Below, piece after piece: positions 1 through 8,382 of a stretch of DNA of 21,042 bases. A program made the translations under genes and the position numbers. The notes under the pieces are model-generated. The model saw nothing but the letters and a program-made list of their open reading frames with translations, was not told the DNA's origin and did no database searches. This DNA is from J084 sp964471405. Its GTDB lineage: Bacteria > Pseudomonadota > Alphaproteobacteria > Sphingomonadales > Rhodothalassiaceae. The stretch is from contig CAYYGH010000050.1 of NCBI GenBank assembly GCA_964471405.1, positions 1 to 21,042 on the forward strand, in the 5' to 3' direction. Position 1 is the stretch's first letter; each line of letters begins with the position of its first letter.

Positions 1-1586
1 ACGGCGATGCGGATGCGCTCGGCCTGCCGTGTCAGATCGTCCGATTCCGTCGCCAGCAGGTCGGTGACGAGCGCCTCCATCTCAAGCTGTTCTTCCTGTC
101 CGATGCCGAGCACGCCGTAGAAGCGGATGTCGGGGCTGACGATCGCTCCCGTGCGTGAACCGAGCACCACCGAAACCACCGCCAGCCCCTCCGCGCCGAT
201 GCGCCGGCGCAGCTGGAACTGCGGATCGTCGAGCGGGATCAGGAAATGGCCGTCGAGGGCCAGTCGGCGTGCCGGCACCTCGCCCAGAATCCGCGCAGGC
301 CCCGGCGCAAGCTGCACCACGGCCCCGTTGAAGGGGACCACCTGCTCCGGCACGCCGAGCTCGGCCGCCAGCCGCGCATGGGCTCTCAGATGCCGCGGCT
401 CGCCATGAACGGGCACGGCCACCTCAGGCCGGATCCAGCCATACATCTCGCGCAGCTCCTCGCGGCCCGGATGGCCGGAGACATGAACGAAAGCCTCGCG
501 TTCGGTCACGACCTCCACATCCCGGCGCGCGAGCTGATTGGCGACGCGGGCCACCGCAAGCTCGTTGCCCGGGATGATCTTGGCCGAGAAGATCACGACA
601 TCGCCCGCCTCCAGCTCCAGATGCGCATGCTCGCCCCTGGCCATGCGCGAAAGTGCGGCCCGCGGCTCGCCCTGTGCGCCCGTGCACAGGATGAGCAGCT
701 CACGGCGCGGAAGATGCCCGGCATCCCGGATGGGCACCGTCTCCGGCCAGTCGTCGAGATAGCCGGTGGCGCGGCCGGCCGCGATCACCCGCTCGAGCGC
801 GCGGCCCGCGATCACGAGGCGGCGGCCGTGGTGGCGGGCCACCGCCGCGATCGTCTTCAGCCGCGCGAGATTGGAGGCAAAGGTCGTGATGACGACGCGC
901 CCCTCCTCATAGAGATGCAGCAGATCCATGAGGCTTTCACGCACGGCCTGCTCCGAGCCGGAGGCCCGCGGCTGGAAGACGTTCGTCGAATCGCCGACCA
1001 TGGCACGCACCCCCGCATCCCCGATGGCCTTGAGTGCCTCGGGAGTCGAAGGCCGGCCGATCTGCGGAGCGTGATCCAGCTTCCAGTCGCCGGTATGGAA
1101 GATCCGCCCCAGCGGGGTTTCGATCAGCAGGCCGTGGCCCTCGGGAATGGAATGCGCGAGCGGCACATAGCGCACGGCGAACGGCCCGACGGTAAAGCTG
1201 CCGCCCACCTCCACCACATGAAGCGGCGCGCCCTGCAGCCCCGCCTCCTCCAGCTTGCCGCGCACGAGCTCCGCGGTAAACGGCGTGGCATAGACCGGAC
1301 AGCCCAGCTGCGGCCACAGATGGGCGACGGCGCCGATATGGTCCTCATGACCATGGGTCAGCACGAGAGCCGCAATCTTCTCGCGCCGTGCGGTGATGAA
1401 GCCGGGATCCGGCATCAGCAGATCGATGCCCGGCAGCCCGTCGCCGGCAAAATTGACACCGCAGTCGACAACGAGCCAGGAACCCGCGGCATGAAACAGG
1501 TTCATGTTCATGCCGATCTCGTCCGAGCCGCCGAGCGGCACGAAGACGAGCGCATCATCCGGAATCTTCACCGATTCTCCGCTCAT
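1..1586 (-). CDS. rnj: Ribonuclease J (metallo-beta-lactamase/beta-CASP), 3' end outside window
   Basis: Ribonuclease J acts in cytoplasmic RNA maturation and decay as an endonuclease and 5'-3' exonuclease. The 528 residues visible start MSGESVKIPDDALVFVPLGG, matching the RNase J N-terminus. The metallo-beta-lactamase zinc motif HGHEDH is at residues 78-83, inside LVLTHGHEDHIGAV. Other landmarks are GDST near residue 200 and, in the beta-CASP/RNA-binding part, HVSGHPGREEL and PVHGEPRHLRAHA. Family members are about 550-560 residues, so only about 30 C-terminal residues are missing at the left edge. The start ATG overlaps the mltG stop (ATGA), so translation is probably coupled to mltG and the gene is the last visible member of the fab-mltG run. 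RNase J downstream of mltG is less usual than the yicC-gmk order I know from other alphaproteobacteria. Confidence 0.95.
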   Translation of the reverse strand, partial: MSGESVKIPDDALVFVPLGGSDEIGMNMNLFHAAGSWLVVDCGVNFAGDGLPGIDLLMPDPGFITARREKIAALVLTHGHEDHIGAVAHLWPQLGCPVYATPFTAELVRGKLEEAGLQGAPLHVVEVGGSFTVGPFAVRYVPLAHSIPEGHGLLIETPLGRIFHTGDWKLDHAPQIGRPSTPEALKAIGDAGVRAMVGDSTNVFQPRASGSEQAVRESLMDLLHLYEEGRVVITTFASNLARLKTIAAVARHHGRRLVIAGRALERVIAAGRATGYLDDWPETVPIRDAGHLPRRELLILCTGAQGEPRAALSRMARGEHAHLELEAGDVVIFSAKIIPGNELAVARVANQLARRDVEVVTEREAFVHVSGHPGREELREMYGWIRPEVAVPVHGEPRHLRAHARLAAELGVPEQVVPFNGAVVQLAPGPARILGEVPARRLALDGHFLIPLDDPQFQLRRRIGAEGLAVVSVVLGSRTGAIVSPDIRFYGVLGIGQEEQLEMEALVTDLLATESDDLTRQAERIRIA

Positions 1587-2662
1587 GGCTGCAGGCGGTC
1601 CTTTCCGTCACCAGCCCCCGGCTTCTCACACCGGACACCGCGATCCGCGCTGCGCCACAGGCGGACATTGCGCCGATGCTCGGCCAGGGTGCGGGCGAAG
1701 CGATGTCCCCCGCAGCCATCCGCGACGAAATAGAGCGCATCGGTCTTCGCCGGGTGCAGCACGGCGAGGATCGCATCGCGCCCGGGATTGGCAATGGGAG
1801 CGACCGGCAGTCCGCGCCGGCGATAGGTGTTGTAGGGATTGTCGGCCCTGAGCTCGGCCCTGGTGGGCGGGCGTGAGCGCGCGGCCGGGCCGGGCTCGGC
1901 GCCATAGACCGCCGTGGGGTCCGCCTCGAGCCGCATGCCGGCTCGCAGCCGGTTGAGCAGCACGGCGGCGACCATGCGCCTGTCGGCCGGGTCATGGCTT
2001 TCCAGTTCCACGATGGAGGCGAGAATCACGGCCTCTTCAGGCGAAGACAGCGGCAGACCGGGCGCCCGCTCCGCCCAGGCGCGGGCCAGAAACCGACGCA
2101 TGGCATCCTGCATGCGACCGAGCAGAGTTCTGCGCCTTTCACCCCAAGTATAGGCATAGGTGTCGGGCAGAAGACTTCCCTCCGGCGGCACCTCGGGCAG
2201 GGGACCGGACAGAGCGGCCAGCCCCTTCAGCCGGGCAACGACTTCCGCGCTCGTCCAGCCTTCAGGAATGGTGACAAAGCGCAGCACCGGCTGAGCATGG
2301 GCGAGGATACGGGCAACCGTCGCCGCTGATGCATGAGGAGGAAGGGCGAACTCGCCAAAGCGCAGCCCCTTTCTCCCCTCGACCAGCCGGAAACCCAACA
2401 TGAAAACGGCCGGGCTGCGCACAGCCCCACGCGCGCCAAGACGCCGTGAAACCTCTCGCAAACTGCTGGCACGGGGGATGATCACGCGCACCTCCTCCTC
2501 ATGGGGACCGGGGGCCCACCACAGGACTGCGAGACCGCCCAGCAGACAGCTGATCACGATGATGATCACGGCGACCACGCCCGGCAACCGGCTTCTGCGC
2601 CTGGCGGGCGGTTGTGCCGTTGCGCCCTTCAACCGGTTTCGCTCAGCCGTCGTTGCCTCCAT
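1583..2662 (-). CDS. mltG: Endolytic murein transglycosylase MltG
   Basis: MltG is an inner-membrane lytic transglycosylase that cuts nascent glycan strands and is thought to end their polymerisation. The 359-residue protein has a basic cytoplasmic N-terminus (about 1-27), one membrane segment at about 28-50, then a periplasmic YceG domain. The catalytic motif ILASIVELES places the active glutamate at about E219, equivalent to E. coli E218. It is followed by NRLRAGMRLEADPTAVYG (residues 237-254) and NPYNTYRRRGLPVAPIANPG (275-294), which are family signatures. The C-terminal tail after about 340 is low-complexity and basic. The start lies 30 bases after the fabF stop, and the stop overlaps the RNase J start. 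Position directly after fabF is the normal alphaproteobacterial arrangement. Confidence 0.95.
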   Translation of the reverse strand: MEATTAERNRLKGATAQPPARRRSRLPGVVAVIIIVISCLLGGLAVLWWAPGPHEEEVRVIIPRASSLREVSRRLGARGAVRSPAVFMLGFRLVEGRKGLRFGEFALPPHASAATVARILAHAQPVLRFVTIPEGWTSAEVVARLKGLAALSGPLPEVPPEGSLLPDTYAYTWGERRRTLLGRMQDAMRRFLARAWAERAPGLPLSSPEEAVILASIVELESHDPADRRMVAAVLLNRLRAGMRLEADPTAVYGAEPGPAARSRPPTRAELRADNPYNTYRRRGLPVAPIANPGRDAILAVLHPAKTDALYFVADGCGGHRFARTLAEHRRNVRLWRSADRGVRCEKPGAGDGKDRLQP

Positions 2663-2692
2663 CCTTGGCGCAGGGGAAGTGGTCTGTGGATG

Positions 2693-3961
2693 TCAGTCTT
2701 CAATCGAGCGCAGGATCAGGCTCGCGTTCGTGCCCCCGAAGCCGAAGGAGTTGGTCAGCGCCGCCCGCACGGGACGGCGACGCGCCTTGTGGGGCACGAG
2801 ATCGATTCCGGTGATACCTTCGCTGGGATTGTCCAGATTGAGCGTGGGCGGCACGATCTGGTCACGAATGGCCAGAATGCAGAAGATCGCTTCTACCGCA
2901 CCGGCAGCTCCCAGAAGATGGCCGATGGCGGATTTGGTGGACGACATCGAAAGACTGCCGGCCGCCTCGCCAAAGACACGCTTGACCGCGGCAAATTCGA
3001 TCTCGTCGCCCAGCGGGGTCGAGGTCCCATGGGCATTGATGTAGTCGATATCTTCAGGCTTCATGCCGGCACGTTTGAGCGCCGCACGCATGGACCGCTC
3101 CCCGCCGTTGCCATCAGGTGGTGGTGCGGTCACATGATAGGCGTCACCAGACAGGCCATAGCCCACGACTTCGGCATAGATCTTCGCGCCACGCGCCCGG
3201 GCGTGCTCCAGCTCCTCCAGGATGACAATGCCTGCGCCCTCTCCCATCACGAAGCCGTCACGATCACGGTCCCACGGGCGGGAAGCCTTCTCCGGCGTCT
3301 CGTTGAAATGGGTGGACAGGGCCTTCGCCTGGCAGAAGCCGGCATAACCGATCGGACAGATCGCAGCTTCCGTCCCGCCTGCGACCATGACATCCGCATC
3401 GCCCCACTGGATCAGGCGGGCGGCATCACCGATGGCGTGGGCACCGGTGGAACAGGCGGTGACCACCGCATGGTTCGGCCCTTTCAGCCCCCAGCGGATC
3501 GACACGTAGCCCGAAGCAAGATTGATGAGGCGGCCGGGGATGAAGTGGGGAGAGACCCGCCGTGGTCCCCGCTCATGGAGAACCACCGCCGTCTCGGCAA
3601 TCCCCTTCAGCCCTCCGATTCCGGAACCGATGAGCACGCCGATGCGCTCGGCCTCGCCCGGCAGGATGGATTCAAGATCGGCGTCCTGGATCGCCTGCTG
3701 GGCGGCAGCCATGGCAAACAGAATGAAATCGTCAACCTTCCGGCGTTCCTTCGGTTCCATGTAGCGGTCGGGATTGAAGGTGCCATTGCTGCCGTCGCCG
3801 ACGGGCACCTCGCAGCCCACCTGGGAAGGGAAGGGGGCAGGATCGAAATGCGTCACCCGCCCGGCGCCGGACTCGCCTGCGAGCAGGCGCTTCCAGCTGT
3901 GCTCGACGCCATCGCCCAATGGCGTGACTGCTCCAAGCCCCGTCACCACGACCCTGCGCAT
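2693..3961 (-). CDS. fabF: Beta-ketoacyl-ACP synthase II (FabF)
   Basis: FabF condenses malonyl-ACP with a growing acyl-ACP in type II fatty-acid elongation in the cytosol. I start it at MRRVVVTGLGAVTPLG because an AGGGAG ribosome site lies 8 bases upstream of this ATG. An ATG two codons earlier and a GTG seven codons earlier are also in frame but are spaced worse. This gives 422 residues, the usual length. The thiolase-fold active site is complete: Cys in TACSTGAHAIG (about residue 170), His in NAHGTSTPLGDE (about 311), Lys in STKSAIGH (about 343) and His in the same motif (about 348). GFGGTNASL closes the protein. The gene follows acpP after 140 bases. That gap contains the perfect palindrome CCTTCCCGGGAAGG at 4015-4028, which has no T-run, so I do not call it a terminator. 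Confidence 0.96.
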   Translation of the reverse strand: MRRVVVTGLGAVTPLGDGVEHSWKRLLAGESGAGRVTHFDPAPFPSQVGCEVPVGDGSNGTFNPDRYMEPKERRKVDDFILFAMAAAQQAIQDADLESILPGEAERIGVLIGSGIGGLKGIAETAVVLHERGPRRVSPHFIPGRLINLASGYVSIRWGLKGPNHAVVTACSTGAHAIGDAARLIQWGDADVMVAGGTEAAICPIGYAGFCQAKALSTHFNETPEKASRPWDRDRDGFVMGEGAGIVILEELEHARARGAKIYAEVVGYGLSGDAYHVTAPPPDGNGGERSMRAALKRAGMKPEDIDYINAHGTSTPLGDEIEFAAVKRVFGEAAGSLSMSSTKSAIGHLLGAAGAVEAIFCILAIRDQIVPPTLNLDNPSEGITGIDLVPHKARRRPVRAALTNSFGFGGTNASLILRSIED

Positions 3962-4101
3962 GGCCATTGCTCCCTGTTCCACCCGCCTGCGCTCTTCCCA
4001 CCGCCGGCAAGCGCCCTTCCCGGGAAGGAAGACGGCGCCAGCCTCCCTTCAGGCAAGCGCCGCACCTTCACTTCCAGCCGGAATTCCCCGCACGCCCGGG
4101 C

Positions 4102-4341
4102 TCAGGCTTCGGCGTGCTCCTTGATGTAGTCGATCGCATCCTTGATGGTCTGGATCTTTTCTGCGGCGTCATCGGGAATCTCGATTCCGAACTCTTCCTC
4201 GAAGGCCATGACGAGCTCGACGATGTCCAGGCTGTCGGCACCAAGATCATCAATAAAGCTCGCCTCTTCCGTGACCTTGGCTTCCTCGACGCCGAGATGC
4301 TCGACGACAATCTTCTTCACGCGTTCGGCAATATCGCTCAT
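4102..4341 (-). CDS. acpP: Acyl carrier protein
   Basis: This is the 79-residue acidic acyl carrier protein that carries acyl chains on a 4'-phosphopantetheine arm through fatty-acid synthesis. The attachment site is Ser37 in the invariant GADSLDIVELVMAFEEEF motif. Length, charge and helix pattern are all standard. It is preceded by 299 bases of non-coding DNA (4342-4640). It may therefore have its own promoter in addition to readthrough from fabG, as expected for one of the most abundant proteins in the cell. I could not identify a convincing -35/-10 pair there. fabF follows downstream on the same strand. Confidence 0.97.
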   Translation of the reverse strand: MSDIAERVKKIVVEHLGVEEAKVTEEASFIDDLGADSLDIVELVMAFEEEFGIEIPDDAAEKIQTIKDAIDYIKEHAEA

Positions 4342-4640
4342 GCTTCGTCTTCCTTACCTGTCCTTCGCGTTCCACCCCTTGAAAACCGCCTTGCCACCGC
4401 GTCGGGGCGGCCGATCCTGCCTGCATGGCTGTTTGTGGCGTTCCGCATCCGGACCACCCGTGCCGGCCCTTGCCCATCCGTCAAAGCCGATGCGCTGGCT
4501 CTTGTGCGCAATGGACCGGCCTTCTCGTGCCATTCGCCGAGGCGGCAAGGCTCCTAACACAGTTCCAGCCGCCCTGCAAAGTCTCTTCGGGTCAGCGCCA
4601 CCCGCTGGTCGCCGGCCCTCTCACGCATTCTCTCATTCCC

Positions 4641-5390
4641 TCATATCATGGCCATGCCGCCGTTGACGTGCAGTGTCTGGCCCGTGACATAGCGCGCACC
4701 GGGCCCTGCCAGATAGAGCACCGCAGCGGCCACATCCTCCGGCTCCCCGAAAAAGCCGCATGGAATGCGCTGAAGCAGGGCCTGTTTTTGCGTCTCGTTC
4801 AGGGCATCCGTCATGGGCGAGCGGATGAAGCCCGGGGCGATCGCATTCACCGTCACGCCCCGGCTTGCCACCTCCTGGGCCACCGACTTCGTGAACCCGA
4901 TGAGGCCGGCCTTGGCCGCCGCATAGTTCGCCTGGCCGGCATTGCCTGTGACGCCCACGATGCTGGAGATGTTGATCACGCGACCGAAGCGGGCCTTCAG
5001 CATGGCCTTCATCAGTGCCCGGGTCAGCCGGAAGGCCGCTTCAAGGTCGACACGCATCACCTCGCTCCAGTCCTCGTCCTTCATGCGCAACAACAGGGCA
5101 TCCCGGGTGATGCCGGCATTGTTGACGAGGATCTCGACCGGCCCGCCAAGCCGATCGGTCGCATCCCGGGCGAGTGCCTCCGCAGCCTCCGGCTGGGCGA
5201 GATCCGCCGGCACTGCCATGGCCCGCTCGCCAAGGCTGGTCGCAAGCTCTTCCAGTTTTTCCGCGCGACGCCCTGAAAGCGCAACCGAGGCACCGGCCGC
5301 ATGCAAGGCCCGCGCGATCGCCTCACCGAGGCCGCCCGTCGCGCCGGTAACCAGCGCGCGCCGTCCCGTCAGATCAAAGAAATGCATCAT
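4641..5390 (-). CDS. fabG: 3-oxoacyl-ACP reductase FabG
   Basis: FabG is the NADPH-dependent reductase for the first reduction of each fatty-acid elongation cycle. The open frame extends further upstream, but MMHFFDLTGRRALVTG is the natural N-terminus. A GGAAGAG ribosome site sits just before this pair of ATG codons, and 249 residues is the usual FabG length. The Rossmann motif TGATGGLG is at about residues 15-22 and NNAG near 90. The catalytic triad is Ser143, Tyr156 and Lys160, seen in NISSIVGVTGNAGQANYAAAKAG. The C-terminus, YVTGQTLHVNGGMAMI, is diagnostic of FabG rather than a generic SDR. The gene sits 90 bases downstream of fabD and upstream of acpP, the classical cluster. Confidence 0.96.
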   Translation of the reverse strand: MMHFFDLTGRRALVTGATGGLGEAIARALHAAGASVALSGRRAEKLEELATSLGERAMAVPADLAQPEAAEALARDATDRLGGPVEILVNNAGITRDALLLRMKDEDWSEVMRVDLEAAFRLTRALMKAMLKARFGRVINISSIVGVTGNAGQANYAAAKAGLIGFTKSVAQEVASRGVTVNAIAPGFIRSPMTDALNETQKQALLQRIPCGFFGEPEDVAAAVLYLAGPGARYVTGQTLHVNGGMAMI

Positions 5391-5480
5391 GGTCTCTTCC
5401 GCTTTCCTCTCTCCCATCTCTCTCCCCCTTCCAGGCATCGACCGCAGCAGCCGCGCAAAGCCGGCCATGCACCCCCGCTC

Positions 5481-6419
5481 TCACAATTGCGCAGCAAAAG
5501 CTTCCAACTCGGCGGGCTCGGCAATATTGCGCAGGCTGAAATCCCGATCGATCCGGCGCACGAGCCCGGAAAGCACGCGGCCGGCACCGATCTCGACGAC
5601 TTCCTCAATCCCCTCGGCCTTCAGGCGTTCCACCGATTCCCGCCAGCGCACCGGTGCCGTGACCTGATCGACGAGCAGGCTGCGCAATGTCTCCGGCTCC
5701 TTCTCGGGTGCCGCCGTCACATTGGCAACGACGGGCACCGTGGGAGCGGCCAGGCGCACCTGCGCCAGCGCCTCGCGCATGCGCTCGGCTGCCGGTGCCA
5801 TCAGCGGTGAATGAAAGGGAGCGCTGACCGGCAGGAAGACGCTGCGCCGCGCCCCCTCTTCACGCGCCAGCTCTACTGCGCGTTCCACTGCCGGCCTGTG
5901 TCCCGAGACGACCACCTGCCCCGGTGCATTATCATTGGCGACAACGCAGATTTCGTCCTCTGTGCTCGCCCGCCTGGCGATATCCGCAACCGTATCGATA
6001 TCAAGCCCCAGAACCGCCGCCATCGCGCCCTCTCCCACGGGCACGGCTTCCTGCATCGCCTCGCCACGCAATCGCACGAGACGGGCGGCATCGGCCAGGG
6101 CAAAGCAGCCGGCTGCCGTGAGAGCCGAATACTCGCCAAGCGAATGGCCGGCCACGAGTGCGGCCATGTCCGGGACACGATGGCCATCGGACTCGAGGGT
6201 GCGGATGACGGCCATAGATACCGCCAGCAGCGCCGGCTGCGCATTGCGGGTGAGTGTCAATTCATCCTCGGGGCCTGCGAACATGAGACGCGAAAGGTTT
6301 TCTTGAAGTGCCTCATCAACCTCCTCGAAAACCTCGCGTGCCGGCGCGAAGGCCTCTGCCAGCGCCTGTCCCATTCCCACATGCTGGCTGCCCTGTCCGG
6401 GAAAGACGAATGCCCTCAT
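5481..6419 (-). CDS. fabD: Malonyl-CoA:ACP transacylase FabD
   Basis: FabD loads malonyl groups from CoA onto ACP to supply fatty-acid elongation. The start is MRAFVFPGQGSQHVGMG, the conserved FabD N-terminus, with AAGGAGG about 10 bases upstream. This gives 312 residues, the normal length. The nucleophile is Ser93 in AGHSLGEYSAL and the partner His203 is in VSAPFHSPLM. GQVVVSGH and the C-terminal EIGAGRVLSGLVRRI are also typical. It is the first gene of the leftward fab cluster. A promoter candidate (TTGTCA, 17-base spacer, TATCCC) lies about 90-115 bases upstream of the start codon. Confidence 0.96.
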   Translation of the reverse strand: MRAFVFPGQGSQHVGMGQALAEAFAPAREVFEEVDEALQENLSRLMFAGPEDELTLTRNAQPALLAVSMAVIRTLESDGHRVPDMAALVAGHSLGEYSALTAAGCFALADAARLVRLRGEAMQEAVPVGEGAMAAVLGLDIDTVADIARRASTEDEICVVANDNAPGQVVVSGHRPAVERAVELAREEGARRSVFLPVSAPFHSPLMAPAAERMREALAQVRLAAPTVPVVANVTAAPEKEPETLRSLLVDQVTAPVRWRESVERLKAEGIEEVVEIGAGRVLSGLVRRIDRDFSLRNIAEPAELEAFAAQL

Positions 6420-6506
6420 TGCCCATCTGCCTCCTTGGCCTGCCGGGATACGGACGCTGATCCCGTCCCTGAACGACACATGCTTCCATCGGGTCTTCCG
6501 CACCGG

Positions 6507-6535
6507 GGGATAGCGACTCGGAAATGGCCTGACAA
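6507..6535 (-). promoter_or_regulatory. Candidate sigma-70 promoter for the fabD operon
   Basis: On the minus strand, TTGTCA (5 of 6 to consensus) is followed after exactly 17 bases by TATCCC (3 of 6). It lies in the divergent gap between fabD and tRNA-Gln and would leave a leader of roughly 80 bases. The weak -10 limits confidence. Confidence 0.4.
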
Positions 6536-6549
6536 GCGCTGCCAGACGA

Positions 6550-6579
6550 TTGACAGGATGGGGCGATTCGGTCTATGTG
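6550..6579 (+). promoter_or_regulatory. Candidate promoter for tRNA-Gln
   Basis: A perfect TTGACA is followed by an 18-base spacer and TATGTG. Transcription would begin about 25 bases before the mature tRNA 5' end, a normal distance for a tRNA gene. Confidence 0.5.
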
Positions 6580-6611
6580 GCGGCCGCTTTCACGGCTTCA
6601 GGCCGGCATTC

Positions 6612-6685
6612 TGCCCCGTCGTCTAATGGTAGGACAGCGGATTCTGGTTCCGTTAGTGGAGGTTCGAATCCTCCCGGGGCATCCA
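6612..6685 (+). tRNA. tRNA-Gln (anticodon CTG)
   Basis: The full cloverleaf is visible. The seven-base acceptor stem TGCCCCG (6612-6618) pairs with CGGGGCA (6675-6681), followed by the discriminator T and an encoded CCA. The D arm contains TAATGGTAGGAC. The anticodon loop TTCTGGT carries CTG, which reads CAG (Gln). The T arm has GGTTCGAATCC. TCTAATGGTAGGACA and GGATTCTGGTTCCG are typical of bacterial tRNA-Gln. It stands alone, on the opposite strand to fabD. No phage integrase or duplicated 3' end was seen next to it. Confidence 0.97.
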
Positions 6686-6941
6686 TCTCCGATCCCGGTC
6701 TTCTTTCCAGCAAGCTCTTTTCCTGCCGTCACAATCTGCACGATGCCCGCAGATCCCCAGTGCCGGAGAAGCCCGGAGGACCTGCCCGGCTGCGGCAATC
6801 CGTCGCCCTACTCCAACCATTGAACCATCGCTCACCCCCCTTGCATCGCCCGCCGGGCATTCCCTATGAGGCGCGCAAAGATGGGGAGGGTCGTCGAGGA
6901 GTTCTGAGAAATGGTTATGCGAGCAAGGACAGCGTTCATCG

Positions 6942-7508
6942 ATGAAACCGGTGCAGTTTCTCCCCATCGATCTGGCCGAAGTCACAGCCGGTCCCTCTCT
7001 CATTGACGGCAAGCCGGACCCGGCTGCCCTGGCCTGCTTTCGCCGGCGGCTTGCCCATCCCTCTCTTGGCGACTTTTTCGATCTCTACATGCAGCGATAC
7101 GAGGAACTGGGGCGCATTCCGCAAAAATGCGAATTCGGCCCCCAGCTTCTGCGCGCGCATCTGGGATTCGTAGGGATTGCGGCCGTGGAGAATGATGGCG
7201 AGGACGAGCCGCTTGACGTCGTGATCCGTCTGGCGGGAACGCGCCTCGTCGATTTCATCGGCGCCGAGCTTAAGGGCATGAGTGTGCGCCGACTTTTCCG
7301 TCGACCGCCGGAATTTGTTGAAAAGCTGTGGTCACCGCTGTTCCGGGAGGCCCGGCCCAGACTGGATGCCGGCAATCTCGCCCCGCTGGAAAAACCCTAT
7401 GTGGACTATGTGGCAGTCCACGTGCCGCTGACGGCGCGTGACGGCCGGGTGCGCTATGCGGCTTTCCGGGCGATCTTTTCGCTCGATGGGGGCAAGACCT
7501 GGTCATGA
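6942..7508 (+). CDS. PAS-domain (PAS_5-like) protein of unknown role
   Basis: This 188-residue soluble protein resembles the single-domain PAS_5 proteins common in alphaproteobacteria. Recognisable features are GDFFDLYMQRYEELGRIP (about 43-60), the central VIRLAGTRLVDFIGAELKGMSVRRLF (about 94-119), and a closing VHVPLTARDGRVRYAAFRAIFSL. The 'RLAGTRLVDFIGAELKG' stretch is the typical conserved core. There is no output domain, membrane segment or catalytic motif, so it may be a stand-alone sensor or cofactor-binding module. A weak promoter-like pair, TTGCAT at 6841-6846 with TATGAG 18 bases on, lies about 70 bases upstream. The gene converges on mlaF. Assignment is by pattern only; function is unknown. 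Confidence 0.75.
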   Translation: MKPVQFLPIDLAEVTAGPSLIDGKPDPAALACFRRRLAHPSLGDFFDLYMQRYEELGRIPQKCEFGPQLLRAHLGFVGIAAVENDGEDEPLDVVIRLAGTRLVDFIGAELKGMSVRRLFRRPPEFVEKLWSPLFREARPRLDAGNLAPLEKPYVDYVAVHVPLTARDGRVRYAAFRAIFSLDGGKTWS

Positions 7509-7536
7509 AAAAGAGATGATCGGAAAGCACCGGCCC

Positions 7537-7569
7537 TCACGGGGGACAGGCATGGCATCTCTCCCGTGA
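7537..7569. terminator. Stem-loop between convergent genes, possible bidirectional terminator
   Basis: TCACGGGGGA (7537-7546) can pair with TCTCCCGTGA (7560-7569) over 10 base pairs including one G-U, with a 13-base loop. It lies between the stop of the PAS gene and the stop of mlaF. No clear T-run follows on either strand, so efficiency as an intrinsic terminator is doubtful. Confidence 0.35.
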
Positions 7570-7587
7570 ACGCGACTCATGCGGCCC

Positions 7588-8382
7588 TCATGGTGCCCGC
7601 ACGGCCATCCGAATCGGCCCATCGGGCCGGCCGTGGATGAATTGCTCCACATAGGCGTTGCCGGAATGGTCCACCTCCGCAACCGGCCCCTGCCAGATGA
7701 TTCGGCCGCCATGGAGCATGGCGATGCGGTCGGCAATGCGGCGTGCGCTCGTCATGTCATGGGTAATCGTGATCGTCGTGGCGCCCAGCCGCTCGACCTG
7801 CTCGACGATCAGCTCGTTGATCACGCCGGCCATGATGGGGTCAAGGCCGGTTGTGGGCTCATCGAAGAAGATGATCTCCGGCTCCGCTGCGATGGCACGG
7901 GCCAGCCCCACCCGTTTCTTCATGCCGCCTGAAAGCTCGGCCGGATAGAGGTCGGCAACATCGGCGCCAAGCCCCACACGTGCCAGTTTCTCAAGGGCGA
8001 TTTCGCGGGCCCGGCGACGCGGCATCCGCTCGACCTCGATAAGACGGAAGGCGACATTCTCCCATACGGGCAGCGAATCGAAAAGTGCGGCGCCCTGGAA
8101 CAGCATGCCGATGCGCCCCATTACCGCCCGCCGGGCCCGGGGACCAAGGCGGGTGGTTTCCTGCCCGTCGATGAAAATTCTCCCACCGTCCGGGATCAGC
8201 AGACCTAGGATGCATTTGAGCAGAACCGACTTGCCCGTGCCCGAACCGCCGATCACCACAAGGCTTTCCCCGCGCGCGACTTCCAGATCGATGCCGTCAA
8301 GCACCACCTTGCGACCGAAGCGCTTCCTGACGCCTTCAAGCCGGATCATCGCCGACCGGGCCGGATGTCCCTTCCCGCTCAT
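7588..8382 (-). CDS. mlaF: Lipid-transport ABC ATPase (MlaF family)
   Basis: This is the ATPase of an Mla-type importer/exporter that moves phospholipids between the membranes to keep the outer leaflet asymmetric. In the 264 residues I see Walker A GGSGTGKS at 45-52, the Q-loop at about Q96 in GMLFQGAALFDSL, signature LSGGMKKR at 150-157, Walker B IIFFDEP at 170-176 and the switch His at about 208 in TITHDM. 'GMLFQGAALFDSLPVWENVAF' and 'DEPTTGLDPIMAGVI' are Mla-specific rather than general ABC. The start overlaps the mlaE stop (ATGA), so the two subunits are coupled. No mlaD, mlaC or mlaB lies in the window, because the next gene downstream is convergent. Confidence 0.93.
   Translation of the reverse strand: MSGKGHPARSAMIRLEGVRKRFGRKVVLDGIDLEVARGESLVVIGGSGTGKSVLLKCILGLLIPDGGRIFIDGQETTRLGPRARRAVMGRIGMLFQGAALFDSLPVWENVAFRLIEVERMPRRRAREIALEKLARVGLGADVADLYPAELSGGMKKRVGLARAIAAEPEIIFFDEPTTGLDPIMAGVINELIVEQVERLGATTITITHDMTSARRIADRIAMLHGGRIIWQGPVAEVDHSGNAYVEQFIHGRPDGPIRMAVRAP

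Noticed and set aside
246..1733. Long plus-strand open frame opposite the RNase J gene
   Set aside because: It is antisense to a clear RNase J/mltG coding region, has an arginine/histidine/proline-rich composition and no family features; a GC-rich shadow frame.
4015..4028. Palindrome CCTTCCCGGGAAGG between acpP and fabF as a terminator
   Set aside because: No loop beyond the palindrome centre and no T-run; the genes on both sides belong to one cluster.
2501..4129. 542-codon plus-strand open frame opposite fabF
   Set aside because: It covers fabF in the opposite direction, where all active-site residues are intact. Its own translation has no recognisable domain.
6612..6685. tRNA-Gln as a phage attachment site
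   Set aside because: No duplicated tRNA 3' end and no integrase were found nearby; the phage modules begin 2.6 kb away beyond mlaEF.
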